Shown piece after piece: positions 17,656 to 25,441 of a stretch of DNA of 64,000 nt; position 1 is the first letter of the stretch, and each line of letters begins with the position of its first letter. This DNA comes from Coprococcus phoceensis (GTDB taxonomy: Bacteria > Bacillota > Clostridia > Lachnospirales > Lachnospiraceae): assembly GCF_900104635.1 (NCBI RefSeq), contig NZ_FNWC01000007.1:2455421-2519420 (forward strand), in the 5' to 3' direction. The translations under genes and the position numbers were made by a program. Below the pieces are notes generated by a model. That model made no database searches and was not told the origin of the DNA. It saw only the letters and a program-made list of their open reading frames with translations.

Positions 17656-20112
17656 TTAACCTGCTTCGGAAGTCTCCTCTAAGCGGGTTGTCATGATTTT
17701 ATAGAGAGAATTCTTCGGAAATCTGTCTACGAACGGGATAATGACATTTCCATAGAACAGAAGTCCTTCCCCCTCATTACTGTTGGTTACATAGGACAGC
17801 TGGGTTGGTGAGATATTCAGCTGTTTTGCAAGAATCTGCCTGTCTCCGGAAGCCTGGTTGAGCATATAAATGAAGTCTGAGTTTTCAAAAATGTTCTCAA
17901 TTTCCCTGGAAGACAGCAAATCCTTAATATTCTGGGTGATGCCAGTTGGAATACCACCCCATTTACGGAATCGCTTCCATATCTCCACACTATAAGCTGC
18001 GGTCTGCTCTTCCTTCAAAAGAAGATGGAACTCATCCACATAGTATCTGGTGGACTTATGGGCAGAACGGTTCATCGTTACCCTGTTCCAAACCTGATCC
18101 TGAATGACAAGCATCCCAATCTTTTTCAGCTGCTTACCAAGTTCCTTGATGTCAAAGCATACAATGCGGTTATTGATATCCACGTTTGTCTGATGGTTAA
18201 ATACATTCAAAGAGCCTGTAACATAGATCTCTAATGAAGTAGCCAGCCGCTGTGCTTCCGGCTCTTCCTGTTTTCTCAGAAGGTTGTATAAGTCCTCCAG
18301 GATTGGCATCTTCTCCGGTATTGGATCGGCAAGGTATTCCTGATATACTAACCGCACACAACGGTCAATAATCGTTTTTTCTACCGGTTCCAGTCCGTTC
18401 TTTCCACCAACGATCAGTTCACACAAAGACAGAATAAAATCTGCTTTTAATGACAGCGGATTGTCTTCCTCGGAATAATTCAAGTTCAGATCCATCGGAT
18501 TGATATACTGGTCAGATACCGGCGAAACCCGAACCACCTGCCCATGCAGTGCCTGCACAAGTGCCGAATACTCGGCTTCTGGATCACAGACGATGATATC
18601 ATCTTCTGTAATCAGGAAACAGTTCGTGATTTCTCTCTTTGCTGAGAACGACTTCCCGGAACCTGGTGTACCAAGAATCAGTCCATTTGGGTTCTTCAGA
18701 CGTTTCCGGTCAACCATGATCATGTTGTTGGATAACGCATTCAGTCCATAATAAAGAGCTTCCCCTTCCTGAAACAGTTCCTGTGTCGTAAATGGCACAA
18801 AAATTGCGGTTGATGATGTGGTAAGCCCTCTCTGAATTTCAATTCGATTGACTCCAAGCGGAATACAGGACATAAGTGCTGATTCCTGCTGATAATCCAG
18901 CTGTTTTAAGGAACAATTATATTTCTGTGCAATCCCCTGCACCTGGAAAATATTATTATCCAGTTTCTGACGCTTCTTTGCGGTATTCATAACCAGAACC
19001 GTTACAAGGAACATTCTCTCATTTCTGGACTGCAGATCTTCCAGCAGATTCTTCGCTTCTTCTCCATAAGTCACAAGGTCCGATGGAAGAACGTCCATAT
19101 CATAACCGGAACGTACCGCTCGTTTCTGCTCTTCGATCTTCATCTTATCCAAATCTGAAATCTTGCTCTTGATCATCTTGATCGCTGAACTCTGGTCAAT
19201 AGACTGGATATGGATGTTGACATTAATACTGTCATCTACATCCAGAAAATCTGCAAGCATCCGATCTGTCAGCTCTGGTGCAAGAATCTGCAGATAACTT
19301 ACACTTCCCATCGTTCTTCCCATCAAAAATGTCTGATTCTTGGAAAAGTTAAAGGAAGTCGGTGCAATAAAATCTTTGGTCTTTAATCCGGTTTCCGGAA
19401 GCATCTTATACTGGAACTTAAATGGTTCGATCCAATCCTGGTTGAACACATGATACAGAATCTCCAGCCTTTCCAGACCATTCAAGGAATGTGCCTGTGC
19501 ACCCAGAATCTTAAAATTATTTAAGATATCTGTTTCAATTCTTTCAAGCCTCGGTCTTGCCACCTTCAGGCTTTCTGCTTCGATTCCAAAAGTGATATAC
19601 TTTGTCTTCACCAGACCATTATTTCCTTTGGAAAGCTGATTTTTCAGCATAGTACGGTACTCTTCACGAATGGCATTGAAGTCATCGTTCTGATCCGGAA
19701 TATCAATACCTTTCTCAAATTCTGCCACATCCACCTGCTGATTGATAAAGGACAGCTGCACACTGATGGAAGAATCAAAGTAATTTAAGAAATCACAGTA
19801 ATTTTCAAATATCGTGGTCTTATCCTCATTTAATGCAAGCTGATAGTTGATGTCATAAAACTGAATCGTCTTAGAGAAAAAGGTCTTTGTCACCTGGCAG
19901 ATACCATCCTGCAGCATCCGAATATACGGAATGCTCTGCTGTGCAGTTGTAGGAATGCCTTTCTGTTTCCTGCGATCCCGTTCCTGCTTCTTTCTACGCT
20001 TTTCCTGTTCTCTTTCTTTTCTGCTTTTTTTGTTTCTTCTTTCCTGACGGTTTCTTTTTTCCGCCAGGGACAGACGCTCCTGCTGAGCCTCCTGCTTTGT
20101 CTTTTTTGCCAT
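17656..20112 (-). CDS. VirB4/TraE-type conjugation ATPase
   Basis: An 818-aa AAA+ ATPase that energises the type IV secretion system at the inner membrane. A Lys/Arg/Gln-rich N-terminal tail (residues 1-55) precedes the VirB4 N-terminal domain. The Walker A is LGTPGSGKSFSAKRE, a Walker B-like segment is YYVDEFHLLL, and a further VirB4 motif is GGIPTGITQNIKDLL. Length is normal for the Tn1549 family. The start is placed at 20112 since AAGGAGG lies nine bases upstream; a GTG three codons earlier is too close to it. The first 119 bases overlap the PrgI gene in another phase. Confidence 0.95.
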   Translation of the reverse strand: MAKKTKQEAQQERLSLAEKRNRQERRNKKSRKEREQEKRRKKQERDRRKQKGIPTTAQQSIPYIRMLQDGICQVTKTFFSKTIQFYDINYQLALNEDKTTIFENYCDFLNYFDSSISVQLSFINQQVDVAEFEKGIDIPDQNDDFNAIREEYRTMLKNQLSKGNNGLVKTKYITFGIEAESLKVARPRLERIETDILNNFKILGAQAHSLNGLERLEILYHVFNQDWIEPFKFQYKMLPETGLKTKDFIAPTSFNFSKNQTFLMGRTMGSVSYLQILAPELTDRMLADFLDVDDSINVNIHIQSIDQSSAIKMIKSKISDLDKMKIEEQKRAVRSGYDMDVLPSDLVTYGEEAKNLLEDLQSRNERMFLVTVLVMNTAKKRQKLDNNIFQVQGIAQKYNCSLKQLDYQQESALMSCIPLGVNRIEIQRGLTTSSTAIFVPFTTQELFQEGEALYYGLNALSNNMIMVDRKRLKNPNGLILGTPGSGKSFSAKREITNCFLITEDDIIVCDPEAEYSALVQALHGQVVRVSPVSDQYINPMDLNLNYSEEDNPLSLKADFILSLCELIVGGKNGLEPVEKTIIDRCVRLVYQEYLADPIPEKMPILEDLYNLLRKQEEPEAQRLATSLEIYVTGSLNVFNHQTNVDINNRIVCFDIKELGKQLKKIGMLVIQDQVWNRVTMNRSAHKSTRYYVDEFHLLLKEEQTAAYSVEIWKRFRKWGGIPTGITQNIKDLLSSREIENIFENSDFIYMLNQASGDRQILAKQLNISPTQLSYVTNSNEGEGLLFYGNVIIPFVDRFPKNSLYKIMTTRLEETSEAG

Positions 20113-20458
20113 CCGGCACACCCTCCTTTTTCACAAGGGTGGAAATCTCCTGATAAAAATTTTCTGTCTTATATGGTCTTACTGCCGGACAGATAAACTT
20201 CTGTCGAATGATATTTGCCACCACTTTTTCAAAGGGAAGACCGTCTTTTTCATACATTGCCATGAAGAAAAACGGAAGCATGATCGTTACCATCAGGATG
20301 GCTGCGATACTGGAACCGATTGGTTTTCTCATGACCAGATAAAACGGAATTCCCACAACTGCGGCAAGTGAAAAGAAAATCAGCTGCCGCTTTGTCAGAT
20401 TTAACGCTACTTTTGTTTTGACCTTGGTAAGGTCTTTTGGTACTGGTACATACGCCAT
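19994..20458 (-). CDS. PrgI family transfer protein
   Basis: A 154-aa protein starting MAYVPVPKDLTKVKTKVALN, typical of the PrgI family, with two adjacent membrane helices (residues about 27-45 and 50-68) and the short cytoplasmic domain with YEKDGLPFEKVVANIIR. The final 40 residues are an extremely basic Gly/Lys tail (GGKKKPSGKKKQKKQKRKR) read from the DNA that also encodes the VirB4 N terminus. PrgI corresponds to VirB3 and anchors VirB4. It stands in the standard order VirB6-PrgI-VirB4. Confidence 0.9.
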   Translation of the reverse strand: MAYVPVPKDLTKVKTKVALNLTKRQLIFFSLAAVVGIPFYLVMRKPIGSSIAAILMVTIMLPFFFMAMYEKDGLPFEKVVANIIRQKFICPAVRPYKTENFYQEISTLVKKEGVPDGKKDKAGGSAGASVPGGKKKPSGKKKQKKQKRKRTGKA

Positions 20459-20481
20459 GGTATGCGCTCCTTTCCTGCCCG

Positions 20482-21351
20482 TTAGTGGGCATTAAATATC
20501 GATTTGCTAAGGCTTCCGGTCTTGAATAATGAAAAAGCAAGAATCACGGTATAAGCCGCTACTGAAAACATTGCTGCATGAAGGTCACTGGATATGGTCA
20601 TTGCATTTACTAAAACTGCATAAATTCCCACACAGACCATCATGAAGAATCCCTGAAATGCCAGTGCGAACAAGCCTTTTAAATAATTGTTTCCGATATT
20701 GCCCCATTCCTTATTGGTCATGGTGGCAAACGGAATTGGTGCTATGGAAGTATAAAGGTAAATTTCTATCATTCTTCCGTACAAGATTACCGTAATGATA
20801 ATTGACAGAATGTGCATGGTAACACTGATCAACATCGTTTCCATGGATAGCAGGAACAAATCCCCTAACTCCATATCCTCCAGGGCATCCACAATCCGTG
20901 AAATTGCTTCTGTTGCATCCACCGCAGTGTTTCCTGATATCACCCCGGCGGCATTGTTGACCACATGCTGGCCAACATCAAAGACCGCCATCGTGATATT
21001 AAACGTATTTGTCACCAGATAAATGGCTACATACGCTTTGAAGATCCAGAGGAAAATGTTATAAGTCTCAAATTCATGGAAATTGTTTTTCTGTGTTACC
21101 ATCGTGATCAATTCATAGCACAGGACAAAGGTGATGATCAGTCCCGCAATGGGGACGATCACCGTTTGGGATATATTCTGAATCAGATTAAAAATCCCTG
21201 CATTCCATCCCTGCGGTGTCTGTCCCACCTGCCCGGCTATGGTTCCCACCTGCTCATTGACAGACGTGAACATGTTATCCAAACTTGACTTGATAAGCCC
21301 AATCAGGATATCCTTTATCGCTTCCGTAATTCTCTCAATGATGGTGTTCAT
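20482..21351 (-). CDS. VirB6/TrbL-like membrane channel protein
   Basis: A 289-aa polytopic protein. A short amphipathic N-terminal region (residues 1-60) is followed by membrane helices near residues 60-85, 100-125, 165-192, 196-215 and 230-270. The loop TSIAPIPFATMTNKEWG between helices is typical of the VirB6/TrbL-like proteins of Tn1549-type ICEs. It forms part of the inner-membrane channel. The gene lies directly downstream of the broken maff2 and upstream of PrgI. Confidence 0.88.
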   Translation of the reverse strand: MNTIIERITEAIKDILIGLIKSSLDNMFTSVNEQVGTIAGQVGQTPQGWNAGIFNLIQNISQTVIVPIAGLIITFVLCYELITMVTQKNNFHEFETYNIFLWIFKAYVAIYLVTNTFNITMAVFDVGQHVVNNAAGVISGNTAVDATEAISRIVDALEDMELGDLFLLSMETMLISVTMHILSIIITVILYGRMIEIYLYTSIAPIPFATMTNKEWGNIGNNYLKGLFALAFQGFFMMVCVGIYAVLVNAMTISSDLHAAMFSVAAYTVILAFSLFKTGSLSKSIFNAH

Positions 21352-21363
21352 CTACCACTCCTC

Positions 21364-21454
21364 TTAAGAGAACAATGTTGCCAGCTGTGGAATCAGGGTA
21401 GTTCCCAGCAGCATGATTCCGGCACCAGCCATCAGCTGTTTGATGCCCTGGCTC
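21364..21454 (-). pseudogene. maff2, 3' fragment (cut by IME)
   Basis: Encodes the C-terminal half KSQGIKQLMAGAGIMLLG to TLFS and stop, the second hydrophobic helix of a Maff2 family protein. The fragment starts abruptly at the element junction. Joining it to the 5' fragment at 31871-31993, with one AA dinucleotide between, gives an uninterrupted 71-codon Maff2 protein. The family is a small two-helix protein constant between VirD4 and VirB6 in these ICEs and may be a transfer membrane component. Confidence 0.9.
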
Positions 21455-21456
21455 TT

Positions 21457-21474
21457 TACTGATGTGCGATAAAG
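21457..21474. repeat. IME terminal inverted repeat, left
   Basis: Reads TACTGATGTGCGATAAAG inward from the junction and matches the other end (TGCTCATGTGCCATAAAG) at 15 of 18 positions. Probably the recombinase arm-binding site. Adjacent TT at 21455-21456 is the presumed crossover dinucleotide. Confidence 0.75.
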
Positions 21475-21505
21475 AAGTAATAGAAGTGTAAAAAATTTTG
21501 CCGTT

Positions 21506-21538
21506 CCTATCCGGCACTTGCGCATTGTGTCGGATAGG
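21506..21538 (-). terminator. Hairpin terminator of the IME core operon
   Basis: CCTATCCG (21506-21513) pairs with CGGATAGG (21531-21538), extended by CAC/GTG inside. On the minus strand it is followed, after a short gap, by a T-rich stretch. It lies just downstream of the recombinase stop codon. Confidence 0.55.
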
Positions 21539-21546
21539 TCGGGCGG

Positions 21547-23157
21547 TTATTCGGGCAAGTCCACCTTGCCAACAAAAGAATAATAAATCTCAATGTCCTG
21601 TCTGCGGGTCTTGTTCTCGTCATAGCTGCACTCATGCACAACGATTTTCTCTACAAACTCCCGCAGCAGAGTAGGGGTAAGTTCTTCAAAGCTGGTATGC
21701 CGCCGGACAACATTCATAAACTTTTCTGCGTTCACGGTGGCTTCCTGTGCTTTGGAAAGCTCCGCTTGAATAGCAGCGGCTCTTTCTTTCAGCTCCCGTT
21801 GCTCTGCTTCATAGTCTGCCGACAGCTCTGTGAAACGCTCGTCTGATATGCGCCCGGTCACGCTGTCCTCATACAGCCGCTTGAAGATAGCGGATAACTC
21901 GGCTATGCGTTTCTCGGAGGCTTCCAGTTCCTTTTTCTTGGCGGCGTTCCTGCGTTTGCCCCCGTCCTCGTTCTGCTCAATCAAGAGTTTCATAAACCGG
22001 GCTTCATGCTTTGCCGCATAGCTGGTCACTTTCCGCAGATTGGAGAGTACACCAGCGGTCAAGAGGTCGGTGCGGATAAAGTGCGCCGTACAGTCATGGG
22101 TGCGTTTCTTGTAGTTGCCGCAGATATAACAGTCCTGCTTGCGCTTGTCCGTCTGGTATCGCTGCTGATACATCACGCTGCCGCAGTCCGCACAGAACAG
22201 TATGCCGGAGAACAAACCCACTTCATCATAGCGGTTTGGGCGTTTGCGCTGTTTGCGAAGCTCCTGCACCCGTTCCCATGTTTGGGTGTCTATGATAGGC
22301 TCGTGGTGGTTCTCGAAAATCACTTGCTTTTCCGGGGGATTTTCTACACTGTGCTTGACTTTGTAAGAAAGTTTTTCTGTCTTGAAATTTACCAGACAGC
22401 CTGTGTATTCCCGGTTTTCAAGGATATGCACTACGGTATTGGTCGCCCACTTGCACTCATAGCCGGGGTGGTAGCGGCGGGTGCTGCCCGTCCTGCGGTA
22501 TTCAAGCGTTCCCGGCGTGGGGATTTGCTGCTCTGTGAGCATACGGGCTATCTTGGTCGGACCATTCCCGGCAAGACAGAGGTTGTATATCTGCTTGACT
22601 ACGGGTGCAGCTTCCTCGTCAATAATGAAATTTTCATCCTCGTCCATGAGGTAGCCATACACAGGCTTGCTTGTGATGGGCTTGCCATTCATGCCTTTTG
22701 AGCGTTTTACTGCTTTGATTTTCTTGCTCGTATCTCTCACCAGCCATTCGTTAAAGATATTCCGCAGCGGGGCAAAGTCATTGTCGCCCTGTGCGCTGTC
22801 CACTCCGTCATTGATAGCGATGAAGCGGACACCTTTCTGTGGGAAAATCATTTCCGTGTACATTCCCACTTGCAGGTAGTTTCGCCCTAACCTCGACATA
22901 TCCTTTACGATAACTGTCCCGACTTTTCCGGCTTCAATGTCCGCAAGCATGGCTTGAAAACCGGGTCTTTGAAAGTTCGCACCAGAATAACCGTCGTCCG
23001 TGTACCAGCGCAGATTGGAAAAGCCGTTCTGCTTTGCATAGGTTTCAAGGATACGCTTCTGATTGGAAATGGAATTGCTTTCGCCTTGCAGCTCGTCCTC
23101 ATGGGATAGTCTTGGGTAAAGGGCGGTAATTGGTTGTTGGTTGGTCTGTCTTAACAT
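21547..23157 (-). CDS. Large serine recombinase (TndX/TnpX type)
   Basis: A 536-aa site-specific recombinase. The N-terminal resolvase fold has the catalytic serine in ALYPRLSHEDE, then GYSGANFQRPGFQAML and KDMSRLGRNYLQVG. The recombinase domain follows (residues about 165-290), then a zinc ribbon with CADCG and CYICGNY, and a C-terminal coiled coil (about 390-470). It integrates and excises the element with a two-base crossover, fitting the TT core seen at the maff2 junctions. The ATG at 23157 has GGAGGA upstream. It is last in the leftward IME operon and sits next to the element end. Confidence 0.95.
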   Translation of the reverse strand: MLRQTNQQPITALYPRLSHEDELQGESNSISNQKRILETYAKQNGFSNLRWYTDDGYSGANFQRPGFQAMLADIEAGKVGTVIVKDMSRLGRNYLQVGMYTEMIFPQKGVRFIAINDGVDSAQGDNDFAPLRNIFNEWLVRDTSKKIKAVKRSKGMNGKPITSKPVYGYLMDEDENFIIDEEAAPVVKQIYNLCLAGNGPTKIARMLTEQQIPTPGTLEYRRTGSTRRYHPGYECKWATNTVVHILENREYTGCLVNFKTEKLSYKVKHSVENPPEKQVIFENHHEPIIDTQTWERVQELRKQRKRPNRYDEVGLFSGILFCADCGSVMYQQRYQTDKRKQDCYICGNYKKRTHDCTAHFIRTDLLTAGVLSNLRKVTSYAAKHEARFMKLLIEQNEDGGKRRNAAKKKELEASEKRIAELSAIFKRLYEDSVTGRISDERFTELSADYEAEQRELKERAAAIQAELSKAQEATVNAEKFMNVVRRHTSFEELTPTLLREFVEKIVVHECSYDENKTRRQDIEIYYSFVGKVDLPE

Positions 23158-23268
23158 AAAATCCTCCGTTTCCGACAGCCAGCCCCACTATTCCGTACCT
23201 TGATTGTACCACATGGGGCGGCTGTCTGTATAGCGGCAAAAGCGTCAAATCTGCTTCTTTATGGTCGG

Positions 23269-23457
23269 TCAAATCGCCGTTTTTTGTGTAGCAGCTTCCG
23301 CTTCCAGCACTTTCATCATCTTGTCGGCTGCGGTGTCGGTTGCGCCCTGCTTGAAGAAGCCGGAAACGGTAAGGACGGAGTTGCCCATGCGGATTTCCGT
23401 CACACAGTCCGGGCGGCGGTCTGTTTTGGTGGTGCTTGTCTGTTTCGTTTCTGTCAT
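23269..23457 (-). CDS. TnpW-like small transposon protein
   Basis: A 62-aa protein, MTETKQTSTTKTDRRPD..., with the segment EIRMGNSVLTVSGFF and a helical end, matching small proteins annotated TnpW or transposon-encoded protein in Tn4451-type elements. ATG at 23457 overlaps the TGA of the DnaC-like gene (ATGA) and has AAAGGAGAG upstream. The longer frame from 23559 is an artefact of that overlap. Function unknown. Confidence 0.75.
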   Translation of the reverse strand: MTETKQTSTTKTDRRPDCVTEIRMGNSVLTVSGFFKQGATDTAADKMMKVLEAEAATQKTAI

Positions 23458-24308
23458 AGGCTCTCCTTTCGCTGCTTCATCAGTTGCTTTAAGCGTTCCA
23501 GCTTTTCCTGTGCGGTTTCCTTTCGGAAGTTGCTGCCCGTGAAGCGGACGGGGGCGCACATGGAAGTCAGCCTGTCATAGATACGGGCGTGGGGCGTGTC
23601 CTGCGGGTGCTGCAATTCCTCCAGCGTGAGGTTGGTCGTGGCGATCAGCGGCTTGCCGCTTCGGTAACGGCTGTCAATCACGCTGTAAACCTGTTCCAGC
23701 CCGTATTCTGTTCCTCGCTCCATACCGAAATCATCAAGTATCAGCAGAGGGTAGCTGCAAAGGCGGGAAATATATTCGTTCCTGCCCTCAAAGCTGGCGG
23801 CAAGGTCACCCAGTATCGTTGCAAAGTTTGTCATGCAGACGGCAACCTCTTTTTCCATAAGGGCGTTGGCGATACAGGCGGCAAGGTAGCTTTTTCCCGT
23901 CCCCACGCCGCCCCAAAACAGGTAGCCGATATTTTCAGCCTGCATGGTTTCCCAGCTCTCCACATAAAAGCGGGCGGTTTCGGTCTGCGGGTTTCTGCCG
24001 TTGTCATGCTCAAATGTCCAGTTCCGCATAGCAGGGTCGGTAAAGCCCCGGCGTTTCAAGTCCTCCACTTTTTCAAGGTGCTTCTGTCGGCTTTCGGCGG
24101 CTTGCTGCTTTTCACGGGCTGCCCGCTGGCAGTCGCACTCTGCCGGGTGGCGGTCACGCCCGAAACAAGTCTTTCCCTCTGCAAAATAGGCTTCTTTGGG
24201 CGTATGGCACTTACCGCAGTATAAAAGCCCGTCCTCGCCTGTGTAGTCCTCCGCTTCGGCGGTAGTGGCTGTAATGTCCGTAATCATAGCTTCAATTCCG
24301 TTTTTCAT
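23454..24308 (-). CDS. DnaC/IstB-like ATPase (helicase loader) of the IME
   Basis: A 284-aa protein with an N-terminal Cys cluster (CGKCHTPKEAYF, CDCQ) that may bind zinc, a coiled region, and a P-loop ATPase domain: Walker A GGVGTGKSYLAACIAN, Walker B LLILDDFGMER, sensor ATTNLTLEEL and an arginine motif ARIYDRL. It should load the replicative helicase at the element origin. The start at 24308 forms an ATGA overlap with the replisome organizer gene and has AAGGAGG upstream. It is a clear relative of the ICE1 protein at 34572-35369, but its bases are far more GC-rich. Confidence 0.92.
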   Translation of the reverse strand: MKNGIEAMITDITATTAEAEDYTGEDGLLYCGKCHTPKEAYFAEGKTCFGRDRHPAECDCQRAAREKQQAAESRQKHLEKVEDLKRRGFTDPAMRNWTFEHDNGRNPQTETARFYVESWETMQAENIGYLFWGGVGTGKSYLAACIANALMEKEVAVCMTNFATILGDLAASFEGRNEYISRLCSYPLLILDDFGMERGTEYGLEQVYSVIDSRYRSGKPLIATTNLTLEELQHPQDTPHARIYDRLTSMCAPVRFTGSNFRKETAQEKLERLKQLMKQRKESL

Positions 24309-25054
24309 AAGCTCTCGCCCTCCTTGCATGAATAATCGGGTATGCCCTGTTTCGGGGCAGCCTTGCCTTTGGCAGCGTCCTCCTGCGCCCACTTGTAAAT
24401 GGTGGCTGCATGGCTGTGGTACTGTTTCCCGGTGGAAGCGATATGGCAGGAAAGCCGGTCAATATAATACTCCCACTTGTCGGGCAACTCTGTTTTTAGC
24501 CCGGAAAGCTCTGTATCGGTCAGTATCACATTGTTGTATCTGCCATAAGCGGCGGGGGCGGGGTGTCCCGTTTCTCCCTCTCTCTCTTTTTCTATCTCTA
24601 TCTCTTTCTCTAACTCTATCTCTATCTCTGGTGGACGAATGTCGGACAAATGTCCGCCTTTTGTCCGGGGCGGTAAAAGTGCCTTGTTTTCCAGTCTTGC
24701 AGCCCGTTTCCGCTCGGCTTCGGTAGAGGACTGTCCTATCATCAGCTCAATGTCGGTCATATAGAAAGCCCCGCTGTCAAGCTGCTCCACAAGCCCCAAC
24801 TGCCGGAAAATCTCTAAAGCCCTCTCAACCGTCCCTATCTGGTGGCGGGTCAGTGTCGCTATCATCTGCGCTGTGTAGGGGATATGCTCGTCAAGCTGCA
24901 ATTTCCCGCCGTTTTTCAGCGATTTTAAGTACAGCTTCAAGAGGATATTGGAGTATAAAATCCCGTCTTTCATATCTTCCAGCAGCACAATGGAGTCGCT
25001 GTCAAAAAAGTTCTCTTTCAGCTTGAGGTAGTAATACTTGCGGTTATCTGCCAT
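24305..25054 (-). CDS. Replisome organizer / replication initiator of the IME
   Basis: A 249-aa protein of the phage replisome organizer type. The N-terminal winged helix (residues 1-115) begins NRKYYYLKLKENFFDSD and includes MIATLTRHQIGTVERALEIF. A low-complexity linker of Glu/Ile repeats (EIELEKEIEIEKE) follows, then a C-terminal DnaD/DnaB-like domain containing YYIDRLSCHIASTGKQYHS and ATIYKWAQED. The start at 25054 has AAGGAGG upstream; the longer frame to 25162 reads through the Cys-rich gene. It is coupled to the DnaC-like gene. The linker DNA carries repeats and a palindrome that could be the origin. Confidence 0.85.
   Translation of the reverse strand: MADNRKYYYLKLKENFFDSDSIVLLEDMKDGILYSNILLKLYLKSLKNGGKLQLDEHIPYTAQMIATLTRHQIGTVERALEIFRQLGLVEQLDSGAFYMTDIELMIGQSSTEAERKRAARLENKALLPPRTKGGHLSDIRPPEIEIELEKEIEIEKEREGETGHPAPAAYGRYNNVILTDTELSGLKTELPDKWEYYIDRLSCHIASTGKQYHSHAATIYKWAQEDAAKGKAAPKQGIPDYSCKEGESL
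24572..24656. repeat. Short repeats and palindrome inside the IME replication gene
   Basis: CTCTATCT-type 6-bp repeats run from about 24572 to 24630, followed by the 14-base palindrome CGGACAAATGTCCG (24643-24656) and another TTTTGTCCG. The segment encodes the acidic linker of the initiator. Its position matches the iterons inside the ICE1 replication gene. Use as an origin is inferred. Confidence 0.5.
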
Positions 25055-25256
25055 TGTCCCTGTCCTCCTTTTTCCGGCGTTTGGAGTAGTAGTGGGGGCA
25101 GAGTATGATAACCGCCCGGAAGCTCTGCTTGCAGCTATGGGTACAGCCCCGGCAGAGGTCATTGTATGTGATACGATCGCAGGTGGAATTCCCGACTTTC
25201 ACTTGCCGCAGGAAAAAAGACCATTCCAGCCGCCGTTTCTTGCTCATTCTTGGCAT
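25044..25256 (-). CDS. Small Cys-rich protein of the IME
   Basis: A 70-aa basic protein (MPRMSKKRRLEWSFF...) with CDRITYNDLCRGCTHSC and ILCPHYYSKRRKK, so four to five cysteines that could bind one zinc ion. AAAGGAG is eight bases upstream of ATG at 25256. It overlaps the start of the replisome organizer gene by 11 bases. Similar small proteins accompany mobilization genes in related elements, from memory. No function is known. Confidence 0.6.
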   Translation of the reverse strand: MPRMSKKRRLEWSFFLRQVKVGNSTCDRITYNDLCRGCTHSCKQSFRAVIILCPHYYSKRRKKEDRDNGR

Positions 25257-25441
25257 GGGTGCGCTCCTTTCTGCCGTTTCCGCTGGTGTGGCGGTATCGG
25301 CGGTAATTCTGTATCATCTCGGTATCATTTTCGGGTTTTTTCTGCCCTATAAGCCCGTTAAAAAATCCTTTGGTATTTGCGGATAGGGTACGGGGCAGCC
25401 CCCTTGTTCTGTATAGGTTCGGGTACATTTTGGGGCGGTTT

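Noticed and set aside
21335..21517. Minus-strand ORF of 60 aa at the left IME junction
   Set aside because: It crosses the element end and lies out of phase with the maff2 fragment, which explains the region.
25159..25428. Minus-strand ORF of 89 aa upstream of the Cys-rich gene
   Set aside because: It overlaps that gene out of phase and has no start signal or domain. The 25257-25441 stretch appears non-coding.
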